From Dactylosporangium sucinum (GTDB lineage Bacteria; Actinomycetota; Actinomycetes; Mycobacteriales; Micromonosporaceae), in contig NZ_BMPI01000040.1 of assembly GCF_014647515.1 (NCBI RefSeq), forward strand, positions 39,287 to 103,286: a DNA stretch of 64,000 nt, given 5' to 3'. Position 1 is the first letter of the stretch, and each line of letters begins with the position of its first letter. The notes beneath the pieces were generated by a model. That model did no database searches and was not told the DNA's origin. It was given only the letters and a program-made list of their open reading frames with translations. Below are positions 51,862 through 60,900 of the stretch, one piece after another. Made by a program: the position numbers and the translations under genes.

Positions 51862-53391
51862 ATGGCTCGTACCCCGACGACCGGGCCCGACATCGTGGCC
51901 CGGGGGCTCGCCCGCAACCGGCTGGGCGTGCCATCGGTGGTGTTCTTCGGCGTCGCCGGCGCGGCGCCGCTCACGGTGATCCTCGGCGCCGTCTCGACGA
52001 TCTACTCGGTCGTCGGCAACACCGCGGTGCCGCTGGTGTACTTCGTGGCGGCGCTGATCCTGTCCGTGTTCACGGTCGGGTTCGTCGCCATGAGCCGGCA
52101 CATCGTCAACTCCGGGGCGTTCTACTCGTACATCAGCCACGGGCTCGGCCGGGTCACCGGCGTGTCCGCGGCGTTCGTCGCGCTGCCGGCCTACGCGGCG
52201 ATGCAGATCGGCCTGCTCGGCCTGTTCGGCGTGGTCGCCTCCGGCATCCTCGCCGAGTTCGGCGTGAACGCGAGCTGGTTCGTCTGCGCGCTTGTCGGCT
52301 GGTTCCTGGTCGCCGTGCTCGGCATGCTCTGGGTCGACCTGTCCGGCAAGGTCCTCGCGGTGCTGCTCACCGCGGAGATCGTGATCGTGCTCATCTACGA
52401 CGCCGTGATGATCGCCAACCCGGGTGAGGGCCGGGTGACCTTCGAGAGCCTGGCACCACAGCAGCTGCTGAGCCCGGAAGTCGTGGCGATGCTGGTGCTG
52501 GCCATCGCGGGCTTCGTCGGCTTCGAGGCGACCGTCGTGCTGTCCGAGGAGGCCAAGGACCCGAAGCGCACGATCGCCCGGGCGACGCACTGGGCGGTCC
52601 TGCTGCCCGGCCTGCTGTGCGGCGTCTCGGCGTGGGCGATGTCGGTCGGGGCCGGGCCGGGCCGGGTCGTGCAGGCAGCCCGCGACCAGGACACCGACCT
52701 GGTCTTCAACCTCGTCGGCGCGCACGTGCCCGAGGTGCTCGTCAGCATCGGCTACGTGCTGTTCCTCACCAGCGTGTTCGCCGCCATGCTCGCGTTCCAT
52801 GCGGCCGTGGCCCGCTACCAGTTCGCCCTCGGGCGCGAGGGGGTGCTGCCGCGCCCGTGGGGCTACGCGCACCCGCGCACGGGTGCGCCGCTGCTCGGCT
52901 CGATCACCCAGAGTCTGCTCGCGGTCGCGGTGCTCACGCTGTACTTCGTCACCGGCACCAAGCCCCTGATCTACCTGTTCGCGTGGGGCACCGTGGTCGG
53001 CGGGCTCGGCGTCCTCATCCTGATGTGGGGCGCGTCCGCGGCGGTCATCGCGTTCTTCCTGCGCCACCGGCGGCGGGAGAACGTGTGGCGTGCCCAGATC
53101 GCCCCGCTGCTCGCCTTCCTCCTGCTCAGCGTCGTGCTCGCGGCCACCGTGATCGGCCTCGGCGACCTGCTGCAGGTCGGTCCCGACTCACCCTTCCGCT
53201 GGATCTTCCCGACCGCGTACGCCATCTTCGCCACGCTCGGGCTCGGTTGGGGCGTCATCATGCGGGGGCTGCGACCGGCGGACTACGCCGGCATCGGGCG
53301 GGGCGCCGAGGGCCGGATCGTGGCCGACATCCCGGTCCAGCGCGCCGCCCACTCGACGGCGCTCAGCGCCAACGTGGCCCACCACGCCTGA
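51862..53391 (+). CDS. APC-family amino acid/amine permease
   Basis: 509 residues from ATG 51862 with AGGAGA upstream (ATG 51847 possible). Twelve or more membrane helices; the first carries VFFGVAGAAPLTVILGAVST, matching the GXG-type unwound helix of APC transporters. Further on: GAFYSYISHGLGRVTGVSAA and AGFVGFEATVVLSEEAKDPKR, a strongly conserved APC segment. It moves an amino acid or polyamine across the inner membrane. Followed at 78 bp by a GNAT gene and at 1.4 kb by an ornithine-decarboxylase-like gene, so the substrate may be a basic amino acid or its amine. Confidence 0.93.
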   Translation: MARTPTTGPDIVARGLARNRLGVPSVVFFGVAGAAPLTVILGAVSTIYSVVGNTAVPLVYFVAALILSVFTVGFVAMSRHIVNSGAFYSYISHGLGRVTGVSAAFVALPAYAAMQIGLLGLFGVVASGILAEFGVNASWFVCALVGWFLVAVLGMLWVDLSGKVLAVLLTAEIVIVLIYDAVMIANPGEGRVTFESLAPQQLLSPEVVAMLVLAIAGFVGFEATVVLSEEAKDPKRTIARATHWAVLLPGLLCGVSAWAMSVGAGPGRVVQAARDQDTDLVFNLVGAHVPEVLVSIGYVLFLTSVFAAMLAFHAAVARYQFALGREGVLPRPWGYAHPRTGAPLLGSITQSLLAVAVLTLYFVTGTKPLIYLFAWGTVVGGLGVLILMWGASAAVIAFFLRHRRRENVWRAQIAPLLAFLLLSVVLAATVIGLGDLLQVGPDSPFRWIFPTAYAIFATLGLGWGVIMRGLRPADYAGIGRGAEGRIVADIPVQRAAHSTALSANVAHHA

Positions 53392-53475
53392 GGACCGCCG
53401 CGCCGGGCGGTTTCCTTCGGGCGACCGCCCCACCCGGCCGCCGCGCTCGCTGGCTACTTCGAAGAGAGGATGCTC

Positions 53476-54090
53476 ATGACGCACGCCATCCAGGACGTCG
53501 TGGTCCGCGACATCGATCCGGTGGACACCGACGAGATCACGGCCGTGCTCGCCGCGGCCATGAGCGACGGGCCGGTCGCCCGCTGGCTCATGCCCGACGC
53601 GAGCGTGCGCCGCGCGTGCAGCCCCGACTACTTCACCATCTACGCCGACCACGCGGTGCGCTTCGGCGAGGTCTACGCCACCGTCGACCCGATCGACGGG
53701 CGGCTCTCCGGCGTGGCCCTGTGGTTCCCGCTCACCCGCATGATCCCGCCGCCGTACGACTACGACCGGCGGCTCAAGGAGGTCGCCGGGGCGGCCTTCG
53801 ACCGCGTCTGCGAGCTCGACGCGGCGCTCGACGCGCACCACCCGGTGGTGCCGCACCACTACCTCGCGTTCCTCGCGGTGCGGCCCGACCGGCAGAACCT
53901 CGGCATCGGCAGCTCGATGCTCGCGCGCCATCACGCGCGCCTCGATCGCGCGGGCCTGCCGGCCTACCTGGAGTCGAACGACCCGCGCAACCGCGAGCTG
54001 TACCTGCGCCACGGCTACGTGAGCCGGCCGCCGATCATGCTGCCGGACGGCCCGCCCGTGTGGCCGATGTGGCGCGAGCCCTATCGCTAG
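53476..54090 (+). CDS. GNAT-family N-acetyltransferase
   Basis: 204 residues from ATG 53476 with AGAGAGGA upstream (ATG 53470 lies inside the ribosome binding site and is less likely). The acetyl-CoA pocket is HYLAFLAVRPDRQNLGIGSS, with the Q/RxxGxG/A-type loop appearing as RQNLGIGSSM, followed by PAYLESNDPRNRELYLRHGY. It would acetylate an amine. The neighbours (APC permease upstream, ornithine-decarboxylase-like enzyme beyond the next gene) suggest a polyamine or amino acid substrate. The stop overlaps the convergent gene by 4 bp. Confidence 0.88.
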   Translation: MTHAIQDVVVRDIDPVDTDEITAVLAAAMSDGPVARWLMPDASVRRACSPDYFTIYADHAVRFGEVYATVDPIDGRLSGVALWFPLTRMIPPPYDYDRRLKEVAGAAFDRVCELDAALDAHHPVVPHHYLAFLAVRPDRQNLGIGSSMLARHHARLDRAGLPAYLESNDPRNRELYLRHGYVSRPPIMLPDGPPVWPMWREPYR

Positions 54091-54635
54091 CCCGCCGAGG
54101 GGAAGTCGTAGAGCCAGTACTGCTGCTCGTCGATGCGCTCGGCGCGCACGTCGCCGGAGAGCCGGTGCAGCATGAGCCGCACCACGCGGGACATGCGCCG
54201 GACCTCGTCGGTCCGGTTGCAGAAGTCCAGCGCGATGAGGCCGTTCTGCCCTGCCGCCGTGAAGTACATCGCCGAGACCAGGTCGCCGAACGCCGTCGCC
54301 GCCCGGCTGTCCTGCTGGGTGGCGACGAAGCCGCAGTACCAGATCCGCTGGTCGGCGTAGTGGGCCGGCCAGCGGCGCTCGAAGTACTGCGGGGAGATCA
54401 AGGGGACCGCGTCGAGCTGGTTGGTGTAGATGGACAGGCCCCGGAGCGCGTCGTCGAGGTCGAGGCAGAGGTACTTCTGGATCCGCGGGTCGCCCATGAC
54501 CTCGTCGAACTCATTGCGGTACATGAGGTGGCGCTGGACCGCGAGCGCGTTGAGCTCTTTGAATGCTTCCGAGTACAGCGTCCACGCCTCTTCGCGGAGA
54601 TCGCCTTGCACTAGATCGACAATCTTGACGTTCAT
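54087..54635 (-). CDS. uncharacterised protein, possible acyltransferase-fold
   Basis: 182 residues from the ATG at 54633-54635. Mixed alpha/beta sequence, soluble, no signal. Recognisable stretches are EEAWTLYSEAFKELNALAVQ, LDDALRGLSIYTNQL, RIWYCGFVATQQDS and MLHRLSGDVRAERIDEQQYW. The layout of an N-terminal helix and a central beta sheet recalls GNAT-like folds, but no acetyl-CoA motif is clear. It is divergent from the decarboxylase gene and converges with GNAT, so it sits inside the putative amine cluster. Confidence 0.7.
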   Translation of the reverse strand: MNVKIVDLVQGDLREEAWTLYSEAFKELNALAVQRHLMYRNEFDEVMGDPRIQKYLCLDLDDALRGLSIYTNQLDAVPLISPQYFERRWPAHYADQRIWYCGFVATQQDSRAATAFGDLVSAMYFTAAGQNGLIALDFCNRTDEVRRMSRVVRLMLHRLSGDVRAERIDEQQYWLYDFPSAG

Positions 54636-54712
54636 GTCCTGGGGCTCCGATCGCCGTCGGCAGGGCAGACTGGGTCTGTCGTGTACTCGATCAACTTCTT
54701 TCGATCGATGGT

Positions 54713-54728
54713 GTATTGACGGTAATAC
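54713..54728. promoter_or_regulatory. inverted repeat in the decarboxylase divergent promoter
   Basis: GTATT-N6-AATAC (54713-54728) lies within an AT-rich stretch 54 bp before the decarboxylase start and 78 bp from the divergent gene. Candidate operator for both; the regulator is unknown. Confidence 0.35.
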
Positions 54729-54781
54729 AAAAGTCACCCTGCGCAATATAGGGTGTCGTCAACATCATTGGAGGAGGGGTC

Positions 54782-55915
54782 GTGGACCGCCATCTCCGCA
54801 CGCCGGAGCTGCTCATTGATCTCGATGTCGTGTCCCGCAGCTATGAGGCGCTGACCTCGCAATTGCCCGGCCTGACCGTCCACTACGCGATGAAGTGCAA
54901 CCCCCACCAGGAGATCATCGGCCGCCTGCACTCCCTGGGCTGCCGCTTCGAGATCGCCAGCGCCGCCGAGCTCGACGAGCTCCGCCGGATCGGCGCCGAC
55001 CCGGCGCAGGTCCTCTACAGCAATCCGGTCAAACCGGTCGCGCACATCGCCGCGGCGCACGCGGCCGGCGTGTGGCGGTTCGCGTTCGACGGCGAGGAGG
55101 AGCTGGACAAGATCGCCGCGGTGGCGCCGGGCGCGGCCGTGCTGGTCCGGCTGTCCGCGCACCAGATCCGCAGCGGCGTGCCGAGCGAGGGCAAGTTCGG
55201 CGTCGACGCCGACACGGCGGCGGCGCTGCTGCTCGCCGCGCGGGACCGGGGCCTGCGGCCCTACGGCGTGGCGTTCCACGTCGGCTCGCAGATGCTGCTC
55301 GCCCACGCCTGGCGGGCGCCGCTGCGGGCGGTCGCGCGCGTCATGGACAAATTGGCCGCGGAAAGCGTTTTCTTGCAGATGGTGAATCTCGGCGGCGGCT
55401 TCCCGGCCCGCTACTGCGCCGTGAACCTTCCACCGCTGTCGGACTACGCGACCGCGATCGGCATCGGGCTCGCCGGGCTGCCCTACCCGGTGGAGACCGT
55501 CATCGAGCCGGGGCGGGCCGTCGTCGCCGAGGCCGGCACCCTACGGGCCACGGTGATCGGCACCGCCGTGCGGCACGGCCGGCGCTGGGCGCACCTCGAC
55601 GTCGGCGCCTTCAACGGCCTGATGGAGAGCCTGGAGACCGGCAACGAGCTGCGCTTCCCGGTCACCGACTCGCGGTGCGACGCCCGCCGCGACCGCTTCC
55701 ACCTCACCGGGCCCACCTGTGACAGCCAGGACACCATCATGTTCGACGTCGAACTGTCGGCCGGGCTGCGCGCGGGCGACGAGGTGTACCTCGGCTGCGC
55801 GGGTGCCTACACCACCGTCTATGCCTCCCGATTCAACGGGTTCGATCCGCCCGCCGTCCGTTGTGTTTCTGGTGTGACTCTTGAAACCAGTGGTGACGCT
55901 GCGTACTCTCGCTGA
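54782..55915 (+). CDS. PLP-dependent type III decarboxylase, ornithine/diaminopimelate decarboxylase-like
   Basis: 377 residues from GTG 54782 with GGAGGAGGG upstream. The alanine-racemase-like barrel has VHYAMKCNP (PLP lysine), FEIASAAELDEL, FHVGSQ, NLGGGFPARY and TVIEPGRAVVAEAG. The C-terminal beta domain contains GPTCDSQDTIMFD, the ornithine/lysine-decarboxylase-type signature rather than the diaminopimelate version. Length is that of short ODCs. It would decarboxylate ornithine or lysine to the diamine, for polyamine or specialised metabolite use. Confidence 0.9.
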   Translation: MDRHLRTPELLIDLDVVSRSYEALTSQLPGLTVHYAMKCNPHQEIIGRLHSLGCRFEIASAAELDELRRIGADPAQVLYSNPVKPVAHIAAAHAAGVWRFAFDGEEELDKIAAVAPGAAVLVRLSAHQIRSGVPSEGKFGVDADTAAALLLAARDRGLRPYGVAFHVGSQMLLAHAWRAPLRAVARVMDKLAAESVFLQMVNLGGGFPARYCAVNLPPLSDYATAIGIGLAGLPYPVETVIEPGRAVVAEAGTLRATVIGTAVRHGRRWAHLDVGAFNGLMESLETGNELRFPVTDSRCDARRDRFHLTGPTCDSQDTIMFDVELSAGLRAGDEVYLGCAGAYTTVYASRFNGFDPPAVRCVSGVTLETSGDAAYSR

Positions 55916-55958
55916 TGCGTACAGTCGCGGGGTCCCGACCGACATCCCCGGAGGAACC

Positions 55959-58364
55959 GTGTCTCCCTTTCGCCGCGTCCTCAGCCTGTTATCGGCCCTG
56001 ATCGTGCTGGTCCCGGCGGCGGTGGCGACGTCCACCGCCGCCGCGTTCGCCGAAGACCCCGCCACCGCCTCCAGCGGCTACGCGGCGGTCATCCGCCGCA
56101 CCGCCCACGGGGTGCCGCACGTCCTCGCCGCCAACCTCGGCAGCGCCGCGTTCGGCCAGGCCTGGGCGTATGCCGAGGACCGGTTCTGCGACCTCGCCGA
56201 CCAGGTGGTCAAGGTGCGCAGCGAGCGGTCCCGATGGTTCGGCCCCGGGCCGGACGGCGCCAACCTGGCCAGCGACTTCGCCTACCAGTCGCTCGGCGTC
56301 GTGGCCCGCGCCCAGGAGCAGCTGACCCGGCTGACCGCCGAGGAGCGCGACGTGCTCAACGGCTACGTGCGCGGCTTCAACGCGTTCCTCGCCGCCACCG
56401 GCGCCGCCCGCGTGCCGGGCTGGTGCGCCGGCCAGCCGTGGATCGGCCCGATCACCGCCGTCGACGTCCTGGCCTACCAGCGCGACATCGCGCTGCTCGC
56501 CAGCGGCAACGGCCTCGTCGGCCCGATCGCCCTCGCGGAGCCGCCCGGCAGCGCCGCCGCGGCCCTCGACATCGCGCCCTCGGTCACCGTCGACGGCCTG
56601 CGCACCATCACCGGCGAGCAGCCGCTGTCGAGCAACGGCTGGGCGATCGGCGCCGACCGCTCGCAGACCGGCAAGGGCATGCTCGTCGGCAACCCGCACT
56701 TCCCGTGGGAGGGCGAACTCAAGTTCTGGGAGTCGCAGGTCACCGTGCCCGGCGTGGTCAACGTCTACGGCGCCAGCCTCGGCGGCATCCCCGGCGTGCA
56801 GATCGGCTTCACCGACAAGGTCGCCTGGACCCACACCGTCGCCGACGGCGCCCGGTTCACCTTCTACTCCGTCGACCTCGTGCCCGGCGCGCCGACCCGC
56901 TACTACGTCGACGGCGTGCCCGAGGCGATGACCGGCAAGACCGTCACCATCAAGGTCAAGCAGCCCAACGGCAGCCTGCAGAACGTCACCCGCACCATGT
57001 GGTCGACCCGCTACGGCCCGGTCCTCGACCTCTCGCCGATCGACCCGTCGCTCGGCTGGAGCGCCACGACCGCGTTCACCTACCGCGACGCCAACATCGA
57101 CAACGACCGGCTGCTGCGCGTCTGGCTCAACATGGCCAAGGCGACGGACGTCAACGGCCTCAAGGCGTCGATCGGCCGCGACCAGGGCATCCCGTGGGTG
57201 AACACGATCGCCACCGACTCCAGCGGCAACGCGTGGTACACCGACTCCTCCCCGACGCCAAACCTGTCGGCGTCGGCGCTGGCCGAGTGGGGTTCGAACC
57301 CGCTGCACCTGCTCAACGGCAGCGACAGCCGCAACGCCTGGGTGGCGGTGCCGGGCGCCCGCTCGCCGGGCCTCATCCCCTTCGCCCAGCAGCCCCAGCT
57401 GCTGCGCCGCGACTACGTCTTCAACTCCAACGACAGCCACTGGGTGCCCAACGACCGGCAGTTCCTCACCGGGTTCTCCCCGTTGCAGGGCGCGGAGGGC
57501 GCGCCGCTGACCGCCCGCAGCCGGCAGAACCTGAAGCTGATCGGCAGCGTCGCCCGCTTCGACCTGGCCACCCTCGGTTCGACGATCCTGACCGGCGACT
57601 CGCTCACCGCGTCCGAGCTCACCGGCTACACGGTCGCCGCCTGCCGGGCCCAGGGCAGCCGGCCGGTCGTCGTCGACGGCGTCTCCGTCGACGTCAGCGC
57701 CGGCTGCTCGGCGCTGGCGAACTGGGACCGGAAGTTCGACCCGGCCAGCCGCGGCGCGGTCCTGTGGCGGGAGACGATCGGGGCCGTCCTCGCGCAGTAC
57801 CCGGACGCGCTCACGACCGCCGGCCCGCTCTTCGGCGTCGCGTTCAACCCCGCCGACCCGGGCCGCACCCCGCGGGGCACGCCCGCGTCGCCGACCCCGC
57901 TGCTGGAGGGCCTGGCCCGCGGGCTGCTGCGGATGCGGGCGGTCGGGTTCGCGCCCAACGTGCCGCTCTCCACGGTGCAGTACACCGTGAAGGCCGGCCA
58001 GAAGATCCCGGTCCCCGGCTCGACCGAGAACGTCGGCATCGCCAGCATGGCCCAGTACTCGCCGGCGCCGGGGACGTCCCTGGAGCCGTTCATGAACCCG
58101 GGCACGTTCGCCGAGGGCAGCGAGCTCACCGACAAGGGCTACGTGGTGAACTACGGCACCAGCTTCCTGCTCACGCTGGCCTACACCGCATCCGGTCCGT
58201 CGGCCAAGTGCATCCTCACGTACAGCGAGTCGACGAACCCGGCGTCGCCGTTCTTCGCCGACCAGACCCGGATGTACACGAACAAGCAGCTGCGGGACTG
58301 CCGCTACTCCGAGTCCTCGATCGGGGCCGACCCGGCCCTGACCGTGAAGGCGGTGTGGGGCTGA
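55959..58364 (+). CDS. secreted penicillin-acylase-family amidohydrolase (Ntn hydrolase)
   Basis: 801 residues from GTG 55959 with GGAGGA upstream. Signal peptide about 1-32 (LSALIVLVPAAVATSTAAAFA). The alpha subunit region starts SGYAAVIRRTAHGVPHVLA and runs to the autoprocessing site at S225 in LSSNGWAIGADRS, which would become the N-terminal nucleophile of the beta subunit. Beta-subunit landmarks are GNPHFPWEG and VQIGFTDKVAWTHTV. The closest described type is the aculeacin A/echinocandin acylase of Actinoplanes, which removes long acyl chains; N-acyl-homoserine-lactone acylases share the fold. Substrate here is unproven. Confidence 0.9.
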   Translation: MSPFRRVLSLLSALIVLVPAAVATSTAAAFAEDPATASSGYAAVIRRTAHGVPHVLAANLGSAAFGQAWAYAEDRFCDLADQVVKVRSERSRWFGPGPDGANLASDFAYQSLGVVARAQEQLTRLTAEERDVLNGYVRGFNAFLAATGAARVPGWCAGQPWIGPITAVDVLAYQRDIALLASGNGLVGPIALAEPPGSAAAALDIAPSVTVDGLRTITGEQPLSSNGWAIGADRSQTGKGMLVGNPHFPWEGELKFWESQVTVPGVVNVYGASLGGIPGVQIGFTDKVAWTHTVADGARFTFYSVDLVPGAPTRYYVDGVPEAMTGKTVTIKVKQPNGSLQNVTRTMWSTRYGPVLDLSPIDPSLGWSATTAFTYRDANIDNDRLLRVWLNMAKATDVNGLKASIGRDQGIPWVNTIATDSSGNAWYTDSSPTPNLSASALAEWGSNPLHLLNGSDSRNAWVAVPGARSPGLIPFAQQPQLLRRDYVFNSNDSHWVPNDRQFLTGFSPLQGAEGAPLTARSRQNLKLIGSVARFDLATLGSTILTGDSLTASELTGYTVAACRAQGSRPVVVDGVSVDVSAGCSALANWDRKFDPASRGAVLWRETIGAVLAQYPDALTTAGPLFGVAFNPADPGRTPRGTPASPTPLLEGLARGLLRMRAVGFAPNVPLSTVQYTVKAGQKIPVPGSTENVGIASMAQYSPAPGTSLEPFMNPGTFAEGSELTDKGYVVNYGTSFLLTLAYTASGPSAKCILTYSESTNPASPFFADQTRMYTNKQLRDCRYSESSIGADPALTVKAVWG

Positions 58365-58367
58365 TCC

Positions 58368-59153
58368 TCAGCGCCTGATCGCGGTCACCGCGATCGTCGC
58401 GTACGGCAGCGTGAATGCGCCGCCCATCGCGTCGATCGCGGTGCCGACGGCCGCGAGGATCCCGGCCAGGGCCTCCGGCGGCAGGTGGGTCAGCGCGCCC
58501 GACGTCGGGAGCTGGTCGAGCCACTCGTCCCGGGTGTAGGTGCGGGCCCACGCGAAGCGCCACTCCTCGGGCTCGCCGAAGGCGCCCGCGGCCCGGATCC
58601 CGCCGGCGGTCCGGTCCAGGATCGGCCGGTACGGGTCGGGGCCCTGGGCGACCGCGCCCCGCGGGTCGAACGGCGGGTCCGGCACCGCGGCGCGGAACGC
58701 GTCGGCGAAGGCGTCGGCGAGGGCCGGCGGCGTCTGGAACGTGTGCCAGAACGCGGCGAACCGGCCGCCCGTCCGCAGCACCTCGGCCGCCTTGACCGCC
58801 CCGGCGACCGGGTCGACCCAGTGCCACGCGGTGCCGGCCGTGACCGCGTCGAACGTGCGGCCGGCCGGCGCCCAGTCCTCGAACGTCGCCACCTCCACGG
58901 CCAGGCCGGCCCGCCGGGCGAAGGCGGCCATCCGCTCGTCGGGCTCGACCCCGAGCACCGTGCGGCCGGCCGTCCCAGCCCGGCGGAGCTGCCGGGCGGC
59001 GGTGCCGGTGCCGCAGCCGACGTCGAGCACGCTGTCGCCGGCGATCCTGCTGATGAGCTCGTCCGGGTACGCCGGGCGGGTGCGGTCGTACCGCTCGGGA
59101 TCGACCCCGAACGACTCCGCCATGCGCCGGGCCTGGTGCGGTTGAGTGGGCAT
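58368..59153 (-). CDS. class I SAM-dependent methyltransferase, trans-aconitate/Methyltransf_11 type
   Basis: 261 residues from ATG 59153. Motif I is VLDVGCGTGTAARQL, followed by VLGVEPDERMAAFAR, AVTAGTAWHWVDPVAGAVKA and the post-motif Trp-rich WALARTYTR-type region. Small-molecule methyltransferase, substrate unknown. Its start codon lies inside the first of two operator repeats shared with the divergent TetR gene, a layout expected of a TetR-controlled target. It ends 3 bp from the acylase stop, convergent. Confidence 0.9.
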   Translation of the reverse strand: MPTQPHQARRMAESFGVDPERYDRTRPAYPDELISRIAGDSVLDVGCGTGTAARQLRRAGTAGRTVLGVEPDERMAAFARRAGLAVEVATFEDWAPAGRTFDAVTAGTAWHWVDPVAGAVKAAEVLRTGGRFAAFWHTFQTPPALADAFADAFRAAVPDPPFDPRGAVAQGPDPYRPILDRTAGGIRAAGAFGEPEEWRFAWARTYTRDEWLDQLPTSGALTHLPPEALAGILAAVGTAIDAMGGAFTLPYATIAVTAIRR

Positions 59154-59185
59154 GTGCCCACTCTAAATGGGCGAGTGCCCACTCT
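59147..59185. promoter_or_regulatory. duplicated TetR operator
   Basis: Two 18-bp direct copies of TGGGCNNGTGCCCACTCT start at 59147 and 59168, exactly 21 bp (two helical turns) apart. Each contains the imperfect palindrome TGGGC-N4-GCCCA. They lie between the divergent methyltransferase and TetR genes, the first covering the methyltransferase ATG. Confidence 0.75.
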
Positions 59186-59206
59186 GTCAACGTTAGGCTG
59201 TCGTCC

Positions 59207-59797
59207 GTGCCCACCGGAGTAGCCCTGCGCGACGCCCGGCAGCAGCTGTTCGCCGCCGCCGAGCGGCTCCTGCTGCGGGCCGGCCCGGCCGCGCTGACCA
59301 GCCGCTCGGTGACCACGGAGGCAGGCGTCGCCAAGGGCGTGCTGCACCGGCACTTCAGCGACTTCGACGACTTCCTCGCCGAGTTCGTCCTCGACGCCGT
59401 GTCCCGGATGGACCCCCGGGTGGCCGGCCTGCCCTCCGCCGCCGGCACGGGCACCGTCGCCGCCAACCTCACCGCCGCCCTCACCGCGCTGTTCGAGTCG
59501 GTCGCGGTGGCGCTGGTGCCGCTGGTCATCGCCCGCGACGAGCTGCGCGCCCGGCTGCGCGAGCCCTGGCCGGCCGGCGTCCCGGTGCTGACCGACGCCG
59601 CCCGCCTGATCGGTGGGTACCTCGACGCCGAGCAGCAGCTGGGCCGCCTCGCCGCGACGGCCGACACCCAGACCCTGGCGGCGATGCTCATCGGGACCTG
59701 CCACCTGCAGTACACGGGGAATGACCACACCCCACCGCCGGCCGACGACGTCAGCCGCGTCGTGTCCAGCGTCCTGTCCGGCGCCGTCCCGCGATAG
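59207..59797 (+). CDS. TetR-family transcriptional regulator
   Basis: 196 residues from GTG 59207. The HTH spans about 8-55 (ARQQLFAAAERLLLRAGPAA, then TTEAGVAKGVLHRHFSDFDD). The C-terminal ligand domain is all-helical, with LTAALTALFESVAVALVPLV. Probably represses the divergent methyltransferase and itself through the two 18-bp repeats 22 bp upstream. The inducer is unknown; the gene pair often handles a toxic or signalling small molecule. It converges with the next gene, 3 bp apart. Confidence 0.92.
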   Translation: MPTGVALRDARQQLFAAAERLLLRAGPAALTSRSVTTEAGVAKGVLHRHFSDFDDFLAEFVLDAVSRMDPRVAGLPSAAGTGTVAANLTAALTALFESVAVALVPLVIARDELRARLREPWPAGVPVLTDAARLIGGYLDAEQQLGRLAATADTQTLAAMLIGTCHLQYTGNDHTPPPADDVSRVVSSVLSGAVPR

Positions 59798-59800
59798 CCG

Positions 59801-60835
59801 TCAGCCGTTCAGCGCCGTGTTGCGGGCCACGACGTAGAGGATGTCGCCCCGCCCGTCCTCGGCGAAGTGGTTCCAGGGGTGGCCGTCGCCGAGGTACGGG
59901 TGGATCTCCTCGATCACCATCCGCAAGCGCTCGCGGTCGTCGGCGAAGAAGTACGCGAGCGCCTCGTGGTGGCGCGGCGCCACCGCCCGCGGGCCGCGGC
60001 CCTGCCGCCACCGCTCGGTGCCGGCGACGATCTCGTCGTGGACCTCGTCCCGGCGGAAGTACCGCCGCAGCGCGACGAGCGTCCGCCGGTCCCACCCGCC
60101 GGGCTCGCGGATCGTGCGCCGGGCGAACGCCACGTGCGCCTCGACCGGCAGCACACCGGCCGCCGCCCCGGACGGCGCGGTCTGCGCCCCGAGCCGCGCG
60201 ACCGCGAACCGCTCACGGTCCGACCCGGCGAACGCCATCGCCGCCCGGTGCGCGGGATGGTTGTGCGGGTCCCGCTGTTTCACCTCACGCAGCGCCGCCG
60301 CGAACGCCCTGCGATCGCTCTGGACACCCCGGCCGACCAGCAGCCACAGCACCTCGACCCACGGGCTGGGATCGCGCGGCGCGAGCGCGGCCGCCTGCCG
60401 GAGCACCTCCTCGGCGTCCGGCTCGCCGCGCCGGGCCTTGGCGGCGCCGTCGACCAGCACGGCTGCCGGCTCCTCGGGCGCCTCGTCGAGCCAGGCCCGC
60501 AGCCACCCGCCGGCGGCTGAGGCGGGCTGCGCCGCGTCGGGCTCGCGGCCGTCGCCGATGGCAGCGGGCTGCGCCGCGTCGGGCTCGCGGCCGCCGGCGG
60601 CGGCAGGTCGTCCCGCATGCGGCTCGCGGCCGTCGTCCGCGAGCCGGGCGAGCTCCCGGACCCGCGCCGCGCGCAGCGCCGTGTCGCCCCCGGTCGCGTC
60701 GAGCACGTCCCGGGCCGCGCCCCAGTCGCCCTGCGCGAGCCGGCCGCGGGCAACGCGCATCGCGAGGTCGTCGTACGCCGGATCGCGGTCCAGCTCCGGC
60801 CACTCCATCGCCGTGCGGCGCCGTCGGCGGAACAT
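59801..60835 (-). CDS. uncharacterised protein with tetratricopeptide-like helices
   Basis: 344 residues from the ATG at 60833-60835. The N-terminal 60 residues (ELDRDPAYDDLAMRVARGRL, QGDWGAARDVLD) and the centre (AVLVDGAAKARRGEPDAEEV, PSPWVEVLWLLVGRG) look like TPR-style helical pairs. The conserved C-terminus (PAHRAAMAFAGSDRERFAV, HPYLGDGHPWNHFAED) is of the DUF4034-like type. A low-complexity insertion at about 75-115 carries two copies of GREPDAAQPA, encoded by a 30-bp direct DNA repeat near 60515-60595. No signal or membrane segment. Function unknown. Confidence 0.75.
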   Translation of the reverse strand: MFRRRRRTAMEWPELDRDPAYDDLAMRVARGRLAQGDWGAARDVLDATGGDTALRAARVRELARLADDGREPHAGRPAAAGGREPDAAQPAAIGDGREPDAAQPASAAGGWLRAWLDEAPEEPAAVLVDGAAKARRGEPDAEEVLRQAAALAPRDPSPWVEVLWLLVGRGVQSDRRAFAAALREVKQRDPHNHPAHRAAMAFAGSDRERFAVARLGAQTAPSGAAAGVLPVEAHVAFARRTIREPGGWDRRTLVALRRYFRRDEVHDEIVAGTERWRQGRGPRAVAPRHHEALAYFFADDRERLRMVIEEIHPYLGDGHPWNHFAEDGRGDILYVVARNTALNG

Positions 60836-60861
60836 GCGGCGATCATAGGTGCACGGCAAGC

Positions 60862-60900
60862 GTTCGCCCCGGCCTCCCTGTGCGGGAAGCCGGGGCGAAC
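60862..60900. terminator. inverted repeat upstream of the TPR-like gene
   Basis: GTTCGCCCCGGC (60862-60873) pairs perfectly with GCCGGGGCGAAC (60889-60900) around a 15-nt loop; no T-tract. It would stop readthrough between the two leftward genes. The rest of 60901-61094 holds no recognisable gene. Confidence 0.5.
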
